A stretch of 64,000 nucleotides of DNA from WTJO01 sp965660165 (lineage in GTDB: Bacteria; Pseudomonadota; Alphaproteobacteria; Puniceispirillales; Puniceispirillaceae), in assembly GCA_965660165.1 (NCBI GenBank), contig CBFHYU010000001.1:186001-250000 (forward strand), in the 5' to 3' direction. Position 1 is the stretch's first letter. The number at the start of each line of letters is the position of its first letter. Shown here piece after piece: positions 17,772 through 26,201 of the stretch. The notes beneath the pieces were generated by a model. It saw only the letters and a program-made list of their open reading frames with translations, ran no database searches and had not been told where the DNA came from. The position numbers and the translations under genes were made by a program.

Positions 17772-17810
17772 CTGTTGCCTCTCTTTTTCTGTTTTGCTTA
17801 TACATAATTA

Positions 17811-19145
17811 TCAAACAAATTCACCGCCAAGCGAATTTTGCCGCGCTTCTGTAATCTTAACCTGTTTCATGTTGCCAATTTCATCTATTGGGGCATCAAC
17901 ATAAACAGATTGCATAAATGGGCTTCTGCCAGAAAGCTGGCCGTCCCTGCCTGCCTTTTTTTCCATCAATACAACCATCTTAGTGCCTTCACAGGCGCGA
18001 TTAAAGGCAAGTTGCTGAGCATCTAGCAATTGCTGTAATGCTGTTAGCCTGTCTGACTTAACCTGCTCATCTACCTGCTCTTGGTCAGATGCGGCAGGCG
18101 TGCCAGGCCGTGCAGAATATTTGAATGAATATGCAGATGCATAACCTACCGTATCAACCAGCTTGATAGTATCGGCAAAATCTTTGTCCGTCTCGCCTGG
18201 AAACCCGACTATGAAATCGCCTGAAAGTGCTATCTGAGGCACTAATTCGCGAAGCCTGTCGATAATTTTAATATAATCATCTGCGGTGTGCCGCCTGTTC
18301 ATGGCAGCCAGAATCCGATCTGAGCCTGCCTGTACTGGCAAATGCAAATAGGGCATTAACGCAGGCACATCTCTATGAGCTGTCATCAAATCATCATCCA
18401 TATCTAGGGGATGAGAGGTGGTATAGCGCAACCGTGTAATTCCGTCTATCTCGGCCAGCTCTCTTATCAGCCTGCCAAGCCCCCAATCTTTGCCGCCATC
18501 TGCTACACCATGCCATGCATTTACATTTTGACCCAATAGCGTTATCTCGCGACTACCAGATGCAGCCAGCCTTTTTGCTTCTTCAATAATCTGTGCTGGG
18601 GGGCGTGAAAATTCAGCGCCTCTTGTATAGGGCACAACGCAGAATGAACAGAATTTATCGCACCCTTCTTGAACAGATAAAAAGGCAGCTGGCCCTCTTG
18701 GCGCTTGTTCTTCAGGCAGGAAGTCAAATTTCACTTCAGCTGGGAATTCGGTATCTACAAGTCCAACCCTAGATTTTGGGTCAATCTTAGATACTAGCTC
18801 TGGCAGGCGGTGATAGGTCTGAGGGCCAACTACCATATCTACCCATGGGGCGCGTTTGGTAATTTCAGCGCCTTCTGCCTGAGCGACACAGCCTGCAACA
18901 GCGATAAGCATCTCACGATTTTGTTCTTCAGATGCTCTTTTTTTCAGCCCTCTTAATCTGCCTAGATCACTATATACTTTTTCAGCTGCCTTCTCACGAA
19001 TATGACAGGTATTCAAAATCACCATATCTGCATCTTCAACAGCATCTGTTGGCATATATCCGCATGGCATCAACAGATCAGCCATCTGCTCAGAATCATA
19101 GACATTCATCTGACAGCCAAATGTTTTGATGAATAGTTTTTTCAT
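17811..19145 (-). CDS. miaB: tRNA-2-methylthio-N6-dimethylallyladenosine synthase MiaB
   Basis: Radical-SAM methylthiotransferase acting on i6A37 of tRNAs. It has 444 residues. The N-terminal domain carries the cysteines of the auxiliary cluster (FGCQMNVYDS at residue 10, LNTCHIREKA, AGCVAQAEG). The radical-SAM motif CDKFCSFC is near residue 160, and a TRAM domain makes up the last 65 residues. A 93-base gap separates it from rimI. In many relatives a fur-type regulator lies in that gap, but none is here. It leads the miaB-phoH-ybeY-corC-lnt-metK-trmB run. Confidence 0.96.
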   Translation of the reverse strand: MKKLFIKTFGCQMNVYDSEQMADLLMPCGYMPTDAVEDADMVILNTCHIREKAAEKVYSDLGRLRGLKKRASEEQNREMLIAVAGCVAQAEGAEITKRAPWVDMVVGPQTYHRLPELVSKIDPKSRVGLVDTEFPAEVKFDFLPEEQAPRGPAAFLSVQEGCDKFCSFCVVPYTRGAEFSRPPAQIIEEAKRLAASGSREITLLGQNVNAWHGVADGGKDWGLGRLIRELAEIDGITRLRYTTSHPLDMDDDLMTAHRDVPALMPYLHLPVQAGSDRILAAMNRRHTADDYIKIIDRLRELVPQIALSGDFIVGFPGETDKDFADTIKLVDTVGYASAYSFKYSARPGTPAASDQEQVDEQVKSDRLTALQQLLDAQQLAFNRACEGTKMVVLMEKKAGRDGQLSGRSPFMQSVYVDAPIDEIGNMKQVKITEARQNSLGGEFV

Positions 19146-19238
19146 CCTGTCTTAATCCCTGTTCTGCGTAAAATTGACTTCTGCTTCATGTCTGAACCGT
19201 TTAAGCCTGAAGATATGATCATGGTCAAGCAAAAACAC

Positions 19239-19709
19239 CTATTTGCCGCCTATTTGCCAGCCCATCACCAGCCCATCAACGGCCTTGTCTTGCGCTTGAT
19301 AATAGCCTGTGCGGATATCAAAAATCTCAAAGCCTATTTTCTGATACAGCGCGCGCGCTGGCTGATTTGTTTGCCTAACCTCAAGAGTTATCAGACTGAT
19401 ATTCTGGGTGATAGCATATCGCGCCATATTCTCAAGTAGCTGTGCCGCCAGCCCCTGCCGTCTGAAGCGATCATCTATGCATAATTCGATAATATCTGCA
19501 CAATCATCCTGAATTTGTGTCCATATGATAAATCCAGCCAGTTGCTGGTTATAAACAACCACCTCTCCTGACATATGCTCTGCCTGAACAAGCTGTGTGA
19601 TAGCCCTTATCTGGGCAGGGCTAGTATCACTATAGACCGTTCTATATAGCTGGATTATATCTGTTAGATAGCTCGAAATATCCTGATCAAAATACGGTCT
19701 TTGATGCAT
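19239..19709 (-). CDS. rimI: Ribosomal-protein-alanine acetyltransferase-like GNAT protein (RimI)
   Basis: GNAT-fold N-acetyltransferase, with 156 residues from ATG 19709. An in-frame TTG two codons up at 19715 is a less likely start. The acetyl-CoA loop is RRQGLAAQLLENMARYA (about residues 74-90), and the C-terminal LEVRQTNQPARALYQKIGFE block is the RimI signature. It begins six bases after the tsaB stop. tsaB-rimI pairing is widespread, and the usual inference is N-terminal acetylation of ribosomal protein S18 or similar targets. Confidence 0.88.
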   Translation of the reverse strand: MHQRPYFDQDISSYLTDIIQLYRTVYSDTSPAQIRAITQLVQAEHMSGEVVVYNQQLAGFIIWTQIQDDCADIIELCIDDRFRRQGLAAQLLENMARYAITQNISLITLEVRQTNQPARALYQKIGFEIFDIRTGYYQAQDKAVDGLVMGWQIGGK

Positions 19710-19715
19710 CAGCAA

Positions 19716-20468
19716 TCACGTTTGCGCTGAGGGTGCTGTAACATAGGCTGAATGGATATATAGCGGCATTAACGGCAGGTTATAATGAGGATAGCTATCA
19801 AGATAGCCTGCCTCAGCCACAATAACAGCCCCAAGCAATTTTGCTGTCATTACCACATTATGGCTGGTAATACCGTCACTATACCCCTCTTTGGGATGTG
19901 GTAATAACCTGCTATCACCAGCTAGCGTGATGCTATTTGCCTGTGTTTTCCAGCCATCCAGAAATTGGCTAAATTTGTCATATGGGATATCTTCAATCTC
20001 GGATAATGCGCGCAATTCTGAATCAAATAGCTGTACAAACAGGCTATGTCTGCGGCTATCACAATAGCTGATAATTACGTCAGATTTTTTATCCTGATTG
20101 GCAAGACTATCTGCGGCCAGCGCTAAGGTTGCGCTTATCCCCACTGGCTGTGCATTGGTTGCTAGCTGATAGCCATGTGCTGTCGCAAGACAAACTCGTA
20201 GACCCGTAAATGAACCTGGCCCGCATCCTGCGATGATCATATCTATTTGGGTTGCTGAGATACCGCAATCTGCTATCACCTGTTCAATCAGCCCGACCAA
20301 TGTTTCGCTATGGCCGTGACGGGCATAATTAACAGCTTCTGATCTGCACTCACCATCAATAAAGATGCAGGCAGACGCGCTATCTGCACTAGCTTCCAGA
20401 CACAAACAGACAGCCTTAGCGCGATTAACAGTTGTACTCAGATTTGTCATAAAATGGGTGTAGCACAT
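19716..20468 (-). CDS. tsaB: tRNA t6A biosynthesis protein TsaB
   Basis: Actin-fold partner of TsaD in forming threonylcarbamoyl-adenosine at position 37 of ANN-decoding tRNAs. It has 250 residues. CLCLEASADSASACIFIDG is the variant N-terminal strand pair, and GCGPGSFTGLRVCLATAHG (about residues 84-102) is the TsaB signature. It may start at ATG 20450 instead of 20468; neither has a clear ribosome-binding site. The divergent gene begins at 20633. It probably heads the tsaB-rimI pair, with tsaD elsewhere. Confidence 0.92.
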   Translation of the reverse strand: MCYTHFMTNLSTTVNRAKAVCLCLEASADSASACIFIDGECRSEAVNYARHGHSETLVGLIEQVIADCGISATQIDMIIAGCGPGSFTGLRVCLATAHGYQLATNAQPVGISATLALAADSLANQDKKSDVIISYCDSRRHSLFVQLFDSELRALSEIEDIPYDKFSQFLDGWKTQANSITLAGDSRLLPHPKEGYSDGITSHNVVMTAKLLGAVIVAEAGYLDSYPHYNLPLMPLYIHSAYVTAPSAQT

Positions 20469-20632
20469 ATCAGCCTAATCAGAATAATAGATTATGAAAA
20501 ATCAGGCTAATTGAACGGCTTTACGCGGGCGGGCGGGCAAGCGCGCTTAGATTTTTGCTTTACTTTATCGTTAAATTTTGCTTTTTGCTTAGAGGGTTTG
20601 CATAATGCGAACATAATAAGCTGTGATGCTTC

Positions 20633-21685
20633 ATGCGAGGTAAAATGAGATTGCCACTACGCTCAACATTACTTGCCCTGATGGCGATAATCGCAATTTT
20701 TGGCGGTATCGGCACTGTTCTGCACGCACAGGCACAGGAAGTTTCCCGAGATAGCGCTACAATTATTATGTATCACCGCTTTGGTGACTCACGTTATCCC
20801 TCAACTAATATTTCACTTGAACAGTTTGATGCGCATATCGAGCATCTATCTTCTGGAAATTATAATGTTGTGCCGCTAGCTGAGATTATTGATGCATTGC
20901 GGGCGGGCAGGTCTTTACCAGACCGAACAGTGGCGATAACCATAGATGATGCTTATACATCCGTGCTTGAGCATGCATGGCCACGTCTGAAAGCAGCTAA
21001 TTTTCCCTTTACCTTATTTGTGGCCACCTCTCCGATAGATAGGAATTCGCCATCTTATATGAGTTGGGATGATTTGCGGATGCTTCAACAAGCAGGCGTT
21101 ACGATTGGCTCGCAAACCCATACTCACCCACATTTGCATCGAATTACCCCTGAGCAAGTCAGAACAGAATTACAAACCTCAAATAGCCGCTTTATCGAAG
21201 AGCTAGGTCTGAGGCCTGAATTTTTTGCCTATCCTTATGGAGAATATTCAAAATTTGTGATTGATATTGTTAAGGAATCTGGCTTTACCACTGCGTTTGG
21301 CCAGAATTCAGGCATCATCCATACAGATAGTAATTTTTTCGAACTGCCACGCTTTGCCTTTAATGAAGATTACGGCACAGTAGACAGGCTGAAACTGGCA
21401 GTAGACGGATTACCGCTGAAAGTATCTGATATTACCCCTGAAGATATGGTGATAACCCAGAACCCACCAATTTACGGATTTACCTTGCATGCTGATATGG
21501 AACCTACTAGCCAGCTAAGATGTTTTGCCTCATCATATGGCAAGCTGGATGTCACTATTTTAGGCAGGCGGGTTGAAATCAGAGTGCCAGATAAACTGCC
21601 CTCTCCGCGTTCCCGCATTAACTGCACCATGCCAGCTACTGAAAATAGATGGCGCTGGTTTGGCCGCCAATTCCTGACAGAATAA
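20633..21685 (+). CDS. Exported polysaccharide deacetylase-family protein
   Basis: It has 350 residues, or 346 from the internal ATG at 20645. An N-terminal signal peptide (LLALMAIIAIFGGIGTVLHAQA, cleaved after about residue 34) implies export. The NodB-type deacetylase fold spans about residues 40-250. The catalytic/metal motif AITIDDAYTS has Asp105 and Asp106. The second motif reads GSQTHTHPHL, with His165 present but Gln161 where the family usually has the first zinc-binding His. The third motif is FAYPYGEYS. The C-terminal 100 residues are not recognisable. It probably acts on an envelope or surface polysaccharide; the substrate is unknown. It converges with the Bax-like gene 13 bases away. 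Confidence 0.82.
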   Translation: MRGKMRLPLRSTLLALMAIIAIFGGIGTVLHAQAQEVSRDSATIIMYHRFGDSRYPSTNISLEQFDAHIEHLSSGNYNVVPLAEIIDALRAGRSLPDRTVAITIDDAYTSVLEHAWPRLKAANFPFTLFVATSPIDRNSPSYMSWDDLRMLQQAGVTIGSQTHTHPHLHRITPEQVRTELQTSNSRFIEELGLRPEFFAYPYGEYSKFVIDIVKESGFTTAFGQNSGIIHTDSNFFELPRFAFNEDYGTVDRLKLAVDGLPLKVSDITPEDMVITQNPPIYGFTLHADMEPTSQLRCFASSYGKLDVTILGRRVEIRVPDKLPSPRSRINCTMPATENRWRWFGRQFLTE

Positions 21686-21698
21686 CACCCTGTAATGT

Positions 21699-22760
21699 TC
21701 AAGATGATTCAAGTCTGGCGGCATATAGCGAATCAAATTTGTTAGTATTCATTACAGATGCTAGGGTGCGCACATATTCGCCCTTAATTTCGGCATAGGC
21801 GGTAAGATATGGCAGTAATTTTCTGGCTTTAATCGGCGTGCCTGTAAGCGTTAACTTAAGCCGTTCACGTCTGAAATTTTCATAGGCATAATGGGTGTTC
21901 AAATTACGCATATAGCTTCTGACAGACGAGCTAAGATCAGGAAAACGGCGAATAATCGCTTCTGAATTTTCTGCCTTCAGACCAAATCTTTCGTCAAATA
22001 CCCACTGCCCAAATAAGGCATTCCCCTCAAGCGCAAAGCGTGATGACCCCCAACCTGATTCAACCGCCGCCTGAGCAAGTGCAAGCCCAACAGGAACTGG
22101 CTGGACACGCTTTTCTAATTCTTCAAATAACGCATCTATACTAAGCTCATCTTCATTTTTTATGTTATAAAGCTGTGCATATTCAGATAAAATCACATTC
22201 TTTTTTTCATCATATGCCTGTTCGATTTCCTCACGTTGGCGCTGAATCCGTTCATTTTCATAGAGAATCAGAGGCAGTAATATTTTGGTAAATTTCCGCT
22301 TTTTGATATTTGGTGTGAGCGTTGAGAAATCAGGCAATCTTGCCATAAAAAAACGTGGCACTGACGCCTCTGCACTATCATATGGCAGGGGGTAGCTCAA
22401 TTCTGGTAATTCTGGGCGTCTGAGTGCGGGAGGCGCTAATGTTGCGCTAGCCCCATTTTCAGGCTCTCGAAACAGACCTAACAGCAATTCATTATTTGCG
22501 GTTTCAAGCTTACGTCTGATTCGCTCATATTCTAGGGCGGAAAGACCTTTTTCTGATTTCCGCTTAGTTAGTAGAGCAATTTCTTCTGTTACTGATGGCT
22601 GATAGCTATAAATTGTGACATCACCTGGCCGCACAATAAATAAGGGCGGCGGCGATATGCCTATTGCAGGCAGCAATATCCCAAGACCAATACAACACAT
22701 CATCGCCCCTATAATCTGGCGACTAGACATATACAGATTAACAGAGCGATGCAAAGACAT
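21699..22760 (-). CDS. Bax-like glucosaminidase-domain membrane protein
   Basis: It has 353 residues, with an N-terminal membrane anchor (about residues 17-36), a polar spacer and a lysozyme-like glucosaminidase domain. The domain has VGLALAQAAVESGWGSSRFA, whose Glu234 is the likely catalytic acid, followed by GNALFGQWVF. This matches the Bax family (mannosyl-glycoprotein endo-beta-N-acetylglucosaminidase-like), thought to cut peptidoglycan or related glycans in the periplasm. LLPYLTAYAEIKGEYVRTLASVM is a typical C-terminal block. It lies convergent to the deacetylase. Whether the two act together on one polymer is inference. Confidence 0.82.
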   Translation of the reverse strand: MSLHRSVNLYMSSRQIIGAMMCCIGLGILLPAIGISPPPLFIVRPGDVTIYSYQPSVTEEIALLTKRKSEKGLSALEYERIRRKLETANNELLLGLFREPENGASATLAPPALRRPELPELSYPLPYDSAEASVPRFFMARLPDFSTLTPNIKKRKFTKILLPLILYENERIQRQREEIEQAYDEKKNVILSEYAQLYNIKNEDELSIDALFEELEKRVQPVPVGLALAQAAVESGWGSSRFALEGNALFGQWVFDERFGLKAENSEAIIRRFPDLSSSVRSYMRNLNTHYAYENFRRERLKLTLTGTPIKARKLLPYLTAYAEIKGEYVRTLASVMNTNKFDSLYAARLESS

Positions 22761-22779
22761 AGCAAACCATTAACAAGCT

Positions 22780-22842
22780 AAATAGCGCTACGTGAAGAAC
22801 GCTATTTTGATGCTGGCTTAGCACGTGGGGGCAAGCCAGCAT
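22780..22842. repeat. Two adjacent stem-loops between the Bax-like and NifU-like genes
   Basis: First stem: AAATAGCG (22780-22787) with CGCTATTT (22800-22807), 12-base loop. Second stem: ATGCTGGCTT (22810-22819) with AAGCCAGCAT (22833-22842), 13-base loop. Neither has a convincing T-run on either strand, so they are weak candidates for Rho-independent termination. They could mark the 3' end of the nifU-like transcript. Confidence 0.55.
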
Positions 22843-22848
22843 GATACA

Positions 22849-23400
22849 TTACATTTCTGCTGGCCGCACTTCACGTACTTCTGGGATGTAATGACGCATC
22901 ATATTCTCAATGCCCATTTTCAGAGTAGCGGTCGAGCTTGGACAGCCTGAACACGCACCACGCATCTGTAATGTTACGACCCCATCATCAAAAGAATGGA
23001 ACACTATATCGCCACCATCCATTGCAACCGCAGGCCGAACACGCGTATCTAGCAGATGTTTAATTTGCTGAACAATTTCAGAATCTTCACTATTATCTGA
23101 ACCTTCAGCCTGTTCAGCCTCTATCACAGGCAAACCAGACGCAAAATGTTCCATGATTCCTGCTAGAATTGACGGCTTCAGAGAAAACCATTCCATTGTT
23201 TCTGCTTTGGTGATAGCCAGAAAATCGCTACCGAAAAACACACTATCTACCCCATCAACAGCAAATAGTCTTTTTGCCAAAGGCGATGTTTGCGCATCTT
23301 CAACAGAGGTAAATTCTGCCGTTCCATTTTCCAATACGGCTACACCAGGAATAAATTTCAGCGTGGCAGGATTTGGAGTGTCTTCTGTTTGTATAAACAT
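22849..23400 (-). CDS. NifU-family Fe-S scaffold protein (Nfu type)
   Basis: Carries and delivers iron-sulphur clusters. It has 183 residues from ATG 23400 (MFIQTEDTPNPATLKFIPG); GAGGA lies about five bases upstream, so I reject the in-frame ATG at 23412. The N-terminal Nfu_N domain covers about 1-85. The C-terminal NifU-like domain (about 105-175) holds the cluster-binding CxxC in GACSGCPSSTATLK. This two-domain form is the usual alphaproteobacterial version. It has its own predicted promoter with an overlapping inverted repeat. Confidence 0.93.
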   Translation of the reverse strand: MFIQTEDTPNPATLKFIPGVAVLENGTAEFTSVEDAQTSPLAKRLFAVDGVDSVFFGSDFLAITKAETMEWFSLKPSILAGIMEHFASGLPVIEAEQAEGSDNSEDSEIVQQIKHLLDTRVRPAVAMDGGDIVFHSFDDGVVTLQMRGACSGCPSSTATLKMGIENMMRHYIPEVREVRPAEM

Positions 23401-23446
23401 GCTCTTCCTCATTTATTGAAAGATGATTCACCAAATAATATACCTA

Positions 23447-23474
23447 AATATAGGGTATATATTTCTTATCTCAA
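23447..23474 (-). promoter_or_regulatory. Promoter of the NifU-like gene with overlapping inverted repeat
   Basis: Minus strand: -35 TTGAGA (23469-23474), 16-base spacer, -10 TATATT (23447-23452); each box matches consensus at five of six positions. An inverted repeat ATATACC-N9-GGTATAT (23438-23460) straddles the -10, so a repressor could bind there. A second inverted repeat CGCCA-GTTA-TGGCG (23483-23496) lies just upstream of the -35. Neither matches an operator I know (Fur, Irr, RirA, IscR). The repeats are read from the sequence; regulation is inferred. Confidence 0.5.
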
Positions 23475-23540
23475 TCTTTTCACGCCAGTTATGGCGAATA
23501 CCAATTATAAGCTGTTAACCTTAAAATGCAAACAGCTATC

Positions 23541-24569
23541 CTAATTGCCGAGCCCCATCACAGATTTCACTTCTTTCAGCACAGGGGCTGATAGTGCGGC
23601 TGCTTGTTCAGCCCCGTTTGCCAACACTGAATCAATCGCAGCATGGTCATCTAATAGCCTGTTCATTTCAGCACTAATAGGCGCAATCACCTCTACCGCC
23701 AACTCTGCTAGTCTGGGCTTGAACTCACCAAACCCCTTGCCGCCAAATTCTGTTAACACATCTTCTTGGCTACATCCCGCAAGACCTGCATAAATGCCAA
23801 CAAGATTCCTAGCTTCAGCACGTTCTTCAAGCAATTCGATTGTATGCGGCAGAGGTTCAGGATCTGTTTTCGCTTTTTTAATCTTTTTAGAAATCTCATC
23901 CGCACTATCGGTGAGATTGATTCTGGTCGCATCAGAAGTATCAGACTTACTCATTTTAGAGTTGCCATCACGCAGTGACATCACCCGTGCCGCTGTTTTC
24001 TGAATCAATGGTTCAGGCGTAGGAAACAGCTCTGTATCAAACATCGAATTAAAGGCAATAGCAATATCGCGCGTAAGTTCAAGATGCTGTTTTTGATCAT
24101 CACCAACAGGCACATGGGTTGCTTTATATACCAAAATATCTGCTGCCATCAATGTTGGATAGGAATATAGCCCTACTGTGGCATTTTCTCTGTTTTTGCC
24201 TGCTTTTTCCTTAAATTGTGTCATTCTGTTCAGCCAGCCCAACCGCGCCACACAATTAAATATCCATCCTAATTCGGCATGATGCGCTACGGCTGATTGG
24301 TTAAACAGCACAGATGTTTTAGGATCAATTCCAGAGGCAATCAGACAGGCTGTAACCTCTCTGATTGACTGGCGAAGCTGAGATGGGTTTTGAGGCACCG
24401 TAATCGCATGCAAATCAACAACACAATAGATACAATCATAATCATGTTGTAAATTCACCCAATTTTTAATCGCACCTAGATAATTGCCAAGATGTAAATT
24501 GCCTGTTGGCTGAACACCTGAAAAAATGCGGCCTTTTTTGCCTGTTGACCCTGAAGCTGACTGTGTCAT
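23541..24569 (-). CDS. trpS: Tryptophanyl-tRNA synthetase
   Basis: Class I aminoacyl-tRNA synthetase charging tRNA-Trp. It has 342 residues. The HIGH-like motif is in SGVQPTGNLHLGNYLGA (residues 17-33), and the KMSKS motif is intact in GNSKMSKSD (about 204-212). VPVGDDQKQHLELTRDIA is the family's substrate-binding block. AAGGA lies about eight bases before the ATG at 24569, and the gene starts four bases after murJ, so they are co-transcribed. murJ-trpS adjacency is typical of alphaproteobacteria. Confidence 0.96.
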   Translation of the reverse strand: MTQSASGSTGKKGRIFSGVQPTGNLHLGNYLGAIKNWVNLQHDYDCIYCVVDLHAITVPQNPSQLRQSIREVTACLIASGIDPKTSVLFNQSAVAHHAELGWIFNCVARLGWLNRMTQFKEKAGKNRENATVGLYSYPTLMAADILVYKATHVPVGDDQKQHLELTRDIAIAFNSMFDTELFPTPEPLIQKTAARVMSLRDGNSKMSKSDTSDATRINLTDSADEISKKIKKAKTDPEPLPHTIELLEERAEARNLVGIYAGLAGCSQEDVLTEFGGKGFGEFKPRLAELAVEVIAPISAEMNRLLDDHAAIDSVLANGAEQAAALSAPVLKEVKSVMGLGN

Positions 24570-24573
24570 TTAG

Positions 24574-26136
24574 CTATCCTTTGCGATATGCCCTAAATGG
24601 GTGGTGCAGACCCAAACCTAATGCTGTTGCTGTATAAATCAAGATGCCTAAAATCACAAGAACTAGCATCGTGATTAACGCGCTAGCCTCTGGCAACCAG
24701 CCTGATGATTTTATCCCATACAGCCCCGCCGCCATCACCGCAGAGCTGACACATGCCTTTGCTACCATGCCGCAAGGCTGGCTATCAAGATAGCGCTGGC
24801 GAACCAGAATAACAGACTGAATACACCATGATAGCCAGATAGAAATAGATGTTGCCAATGCCAGCCCCACATGCCCAAAAAACTGCATCAAATATAGGCT
24901 AAGCACAATATTTACCGCCACCGACACAAGCGAGATTATCAGCACGTGACGCGGACGTGACATTGCATACAGCGCAGCTTGCGTAATTTTCACGCCAACA
25001 AAGGCAGGCAAGCCAACCCCATAGGCAATCAATGCCAATGCGGCTGCATTGCCATCTGAGACAGAAAACGCACCTGATACAAACAACCCCGCCATCAATT
25101 CATCAGATAACAGCACCAGCCCTGTCATGGCAGGTACTACAGTAATTGCCGCAAGCACCAGACTATCTGAGAGATGGCGGGCAAATTGCTGTTGTTTTTC
25201 TGAGGGCGAAATCGTGTCAGCATGAAGCGCAGATAATCGCGGAAGCAATGCTGTTCCTAGTGCAATGCCAATTATCCCAAGTGGTAATTGAGCCAGCCTG
25301 TCTGCATAATACAGCCATGATAGCGCCCCTGTCCCAAGCCATGAGGCTAGCACCAGATCAACAAGCAGATTTAGCTGCATCCCGCCTGCCCCTAAAGCAG
25401 CTGGCAGGAATGAGCCCCACATTGCCGCCCCTGCCTTAGATAGCCGCAACATCGAAAATCGGGGACGGCGTTTCAAGCGTATTAGCCGGAATTGAAGCAA
25501 TATCATCTGCATTACCCCCGCTAGCAACACAGCGAGCGCAACAGGCATTGCAAGATACGCATCTGAATATCCAAATTCAGACTGGCTAGCAGGTATCAGC
25601 AATGCACCTGCTATCAAACAGAGATTCAGAATTACGGGCGAGACAGCCCCGCCAATAAATTCATCTTCTGCATGACAGATTGCCGCCCATAATGCCACAA
25701 GGCTGATCATCACAAGATAAGGCATGGTGATATGGGCAAGCGCTATTGCTGCATCTAGCCTGTCTTGCGTAGCTGAAAATCCAGGCGCAAGAAATGAGAT
25801 GATATTCCCCATAAAGAGTTCCATCATCACCACAATCAGACTGAGCGATAAAAATAGCCAGCCCTGAACTTCGGTTGCAAGCACCAGCGCCTTATCTGCG
25901 CCTGCTTGTTGTCTTGCAAGGCTATAGGCTGGCAGAAAGGCATTGGTGAGCGCCCCTTCTGCTGTTAAGCGGCGAAACAAATTTGGCAGTTTGAATGCAA
26001 GCACAAACGCATCAGCCGCCGCCCCTGCGCCCATAAAATGAGCAAATATAATATCCCGCAAAAAGCCAAATATCCGTGACAGCGCCGTTAACCCGCCAAT
26101 GATACCTACAGCAGAATATAATGAACGAAGCGCCAT
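24574..26136 (-). CDS. murJ: Lipid II flippase MurJ (MviN)
   Basis: Moves lipid-linked peptidoglycan precursor across the inner membrane. It has 520 residues with about 14 predicted transmembrane segments. The N-terminal GGLTALSRIFGFLRDIIFAHFMGAGAAADAF-type stretch and the FRRLTAEGALTNAFLPAYS block are MurJ signatures, including the conserved arginines of the central cavity. It lies 65 bases downstream of glnD and four bases before trpS, part of the mutS-glnD-murJ-trpS cluster. Confidence 0.96.
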   Translation of the reverse strand: MALRSLYSAVGIIGGLTALSRIFGFLRDIIFAHFMGAGAAADAFVLAFKLPNLFRRLTAEGALTNAFLPAYSLARQQAGADKALVLATEVQGWLFLSLSLIVVMMELFMGNIISFLAPGFSATQDRLDAAIALAHITMPYLVMISLVALWAAICHAEDEFIGGAVSPVILNLCLIAGALLIPASQSEFGYSDAYLAMPVALAVLLAGVMQMILLQFRLIRLKRRPRFSMLRLSKAGAAMWGSFLPAALGAGGMQLNLLVDLVLASWLGTGALSWLYYADRLAQLPLGIIGIALGTALLPRLSALHADTISPSEKQQQFARHLSDSLVLAAITVVPAMTGLVLLSDELMAGLFVSGAFSVSDGNAAALALIAYGVGLPAFVGVKITQAALYAMSRPRHVLIISLVSVAVNIVLSLYLMQFFGHVGLALATSISIWLSWCIQSVILVRQRYLDSQPCGMVAKACVSSAVMAAGLYGIKSSGWLPEASALITMLVLVILGILIYTATALGLGLHHPFRAYRKG

Positions 26137-26201
26137 TTCAGCAAGTCCCTAGCATTGTGATGACATCCAGATAGCCATAGCCGCTTTGAGATAATTCATG
26201 A

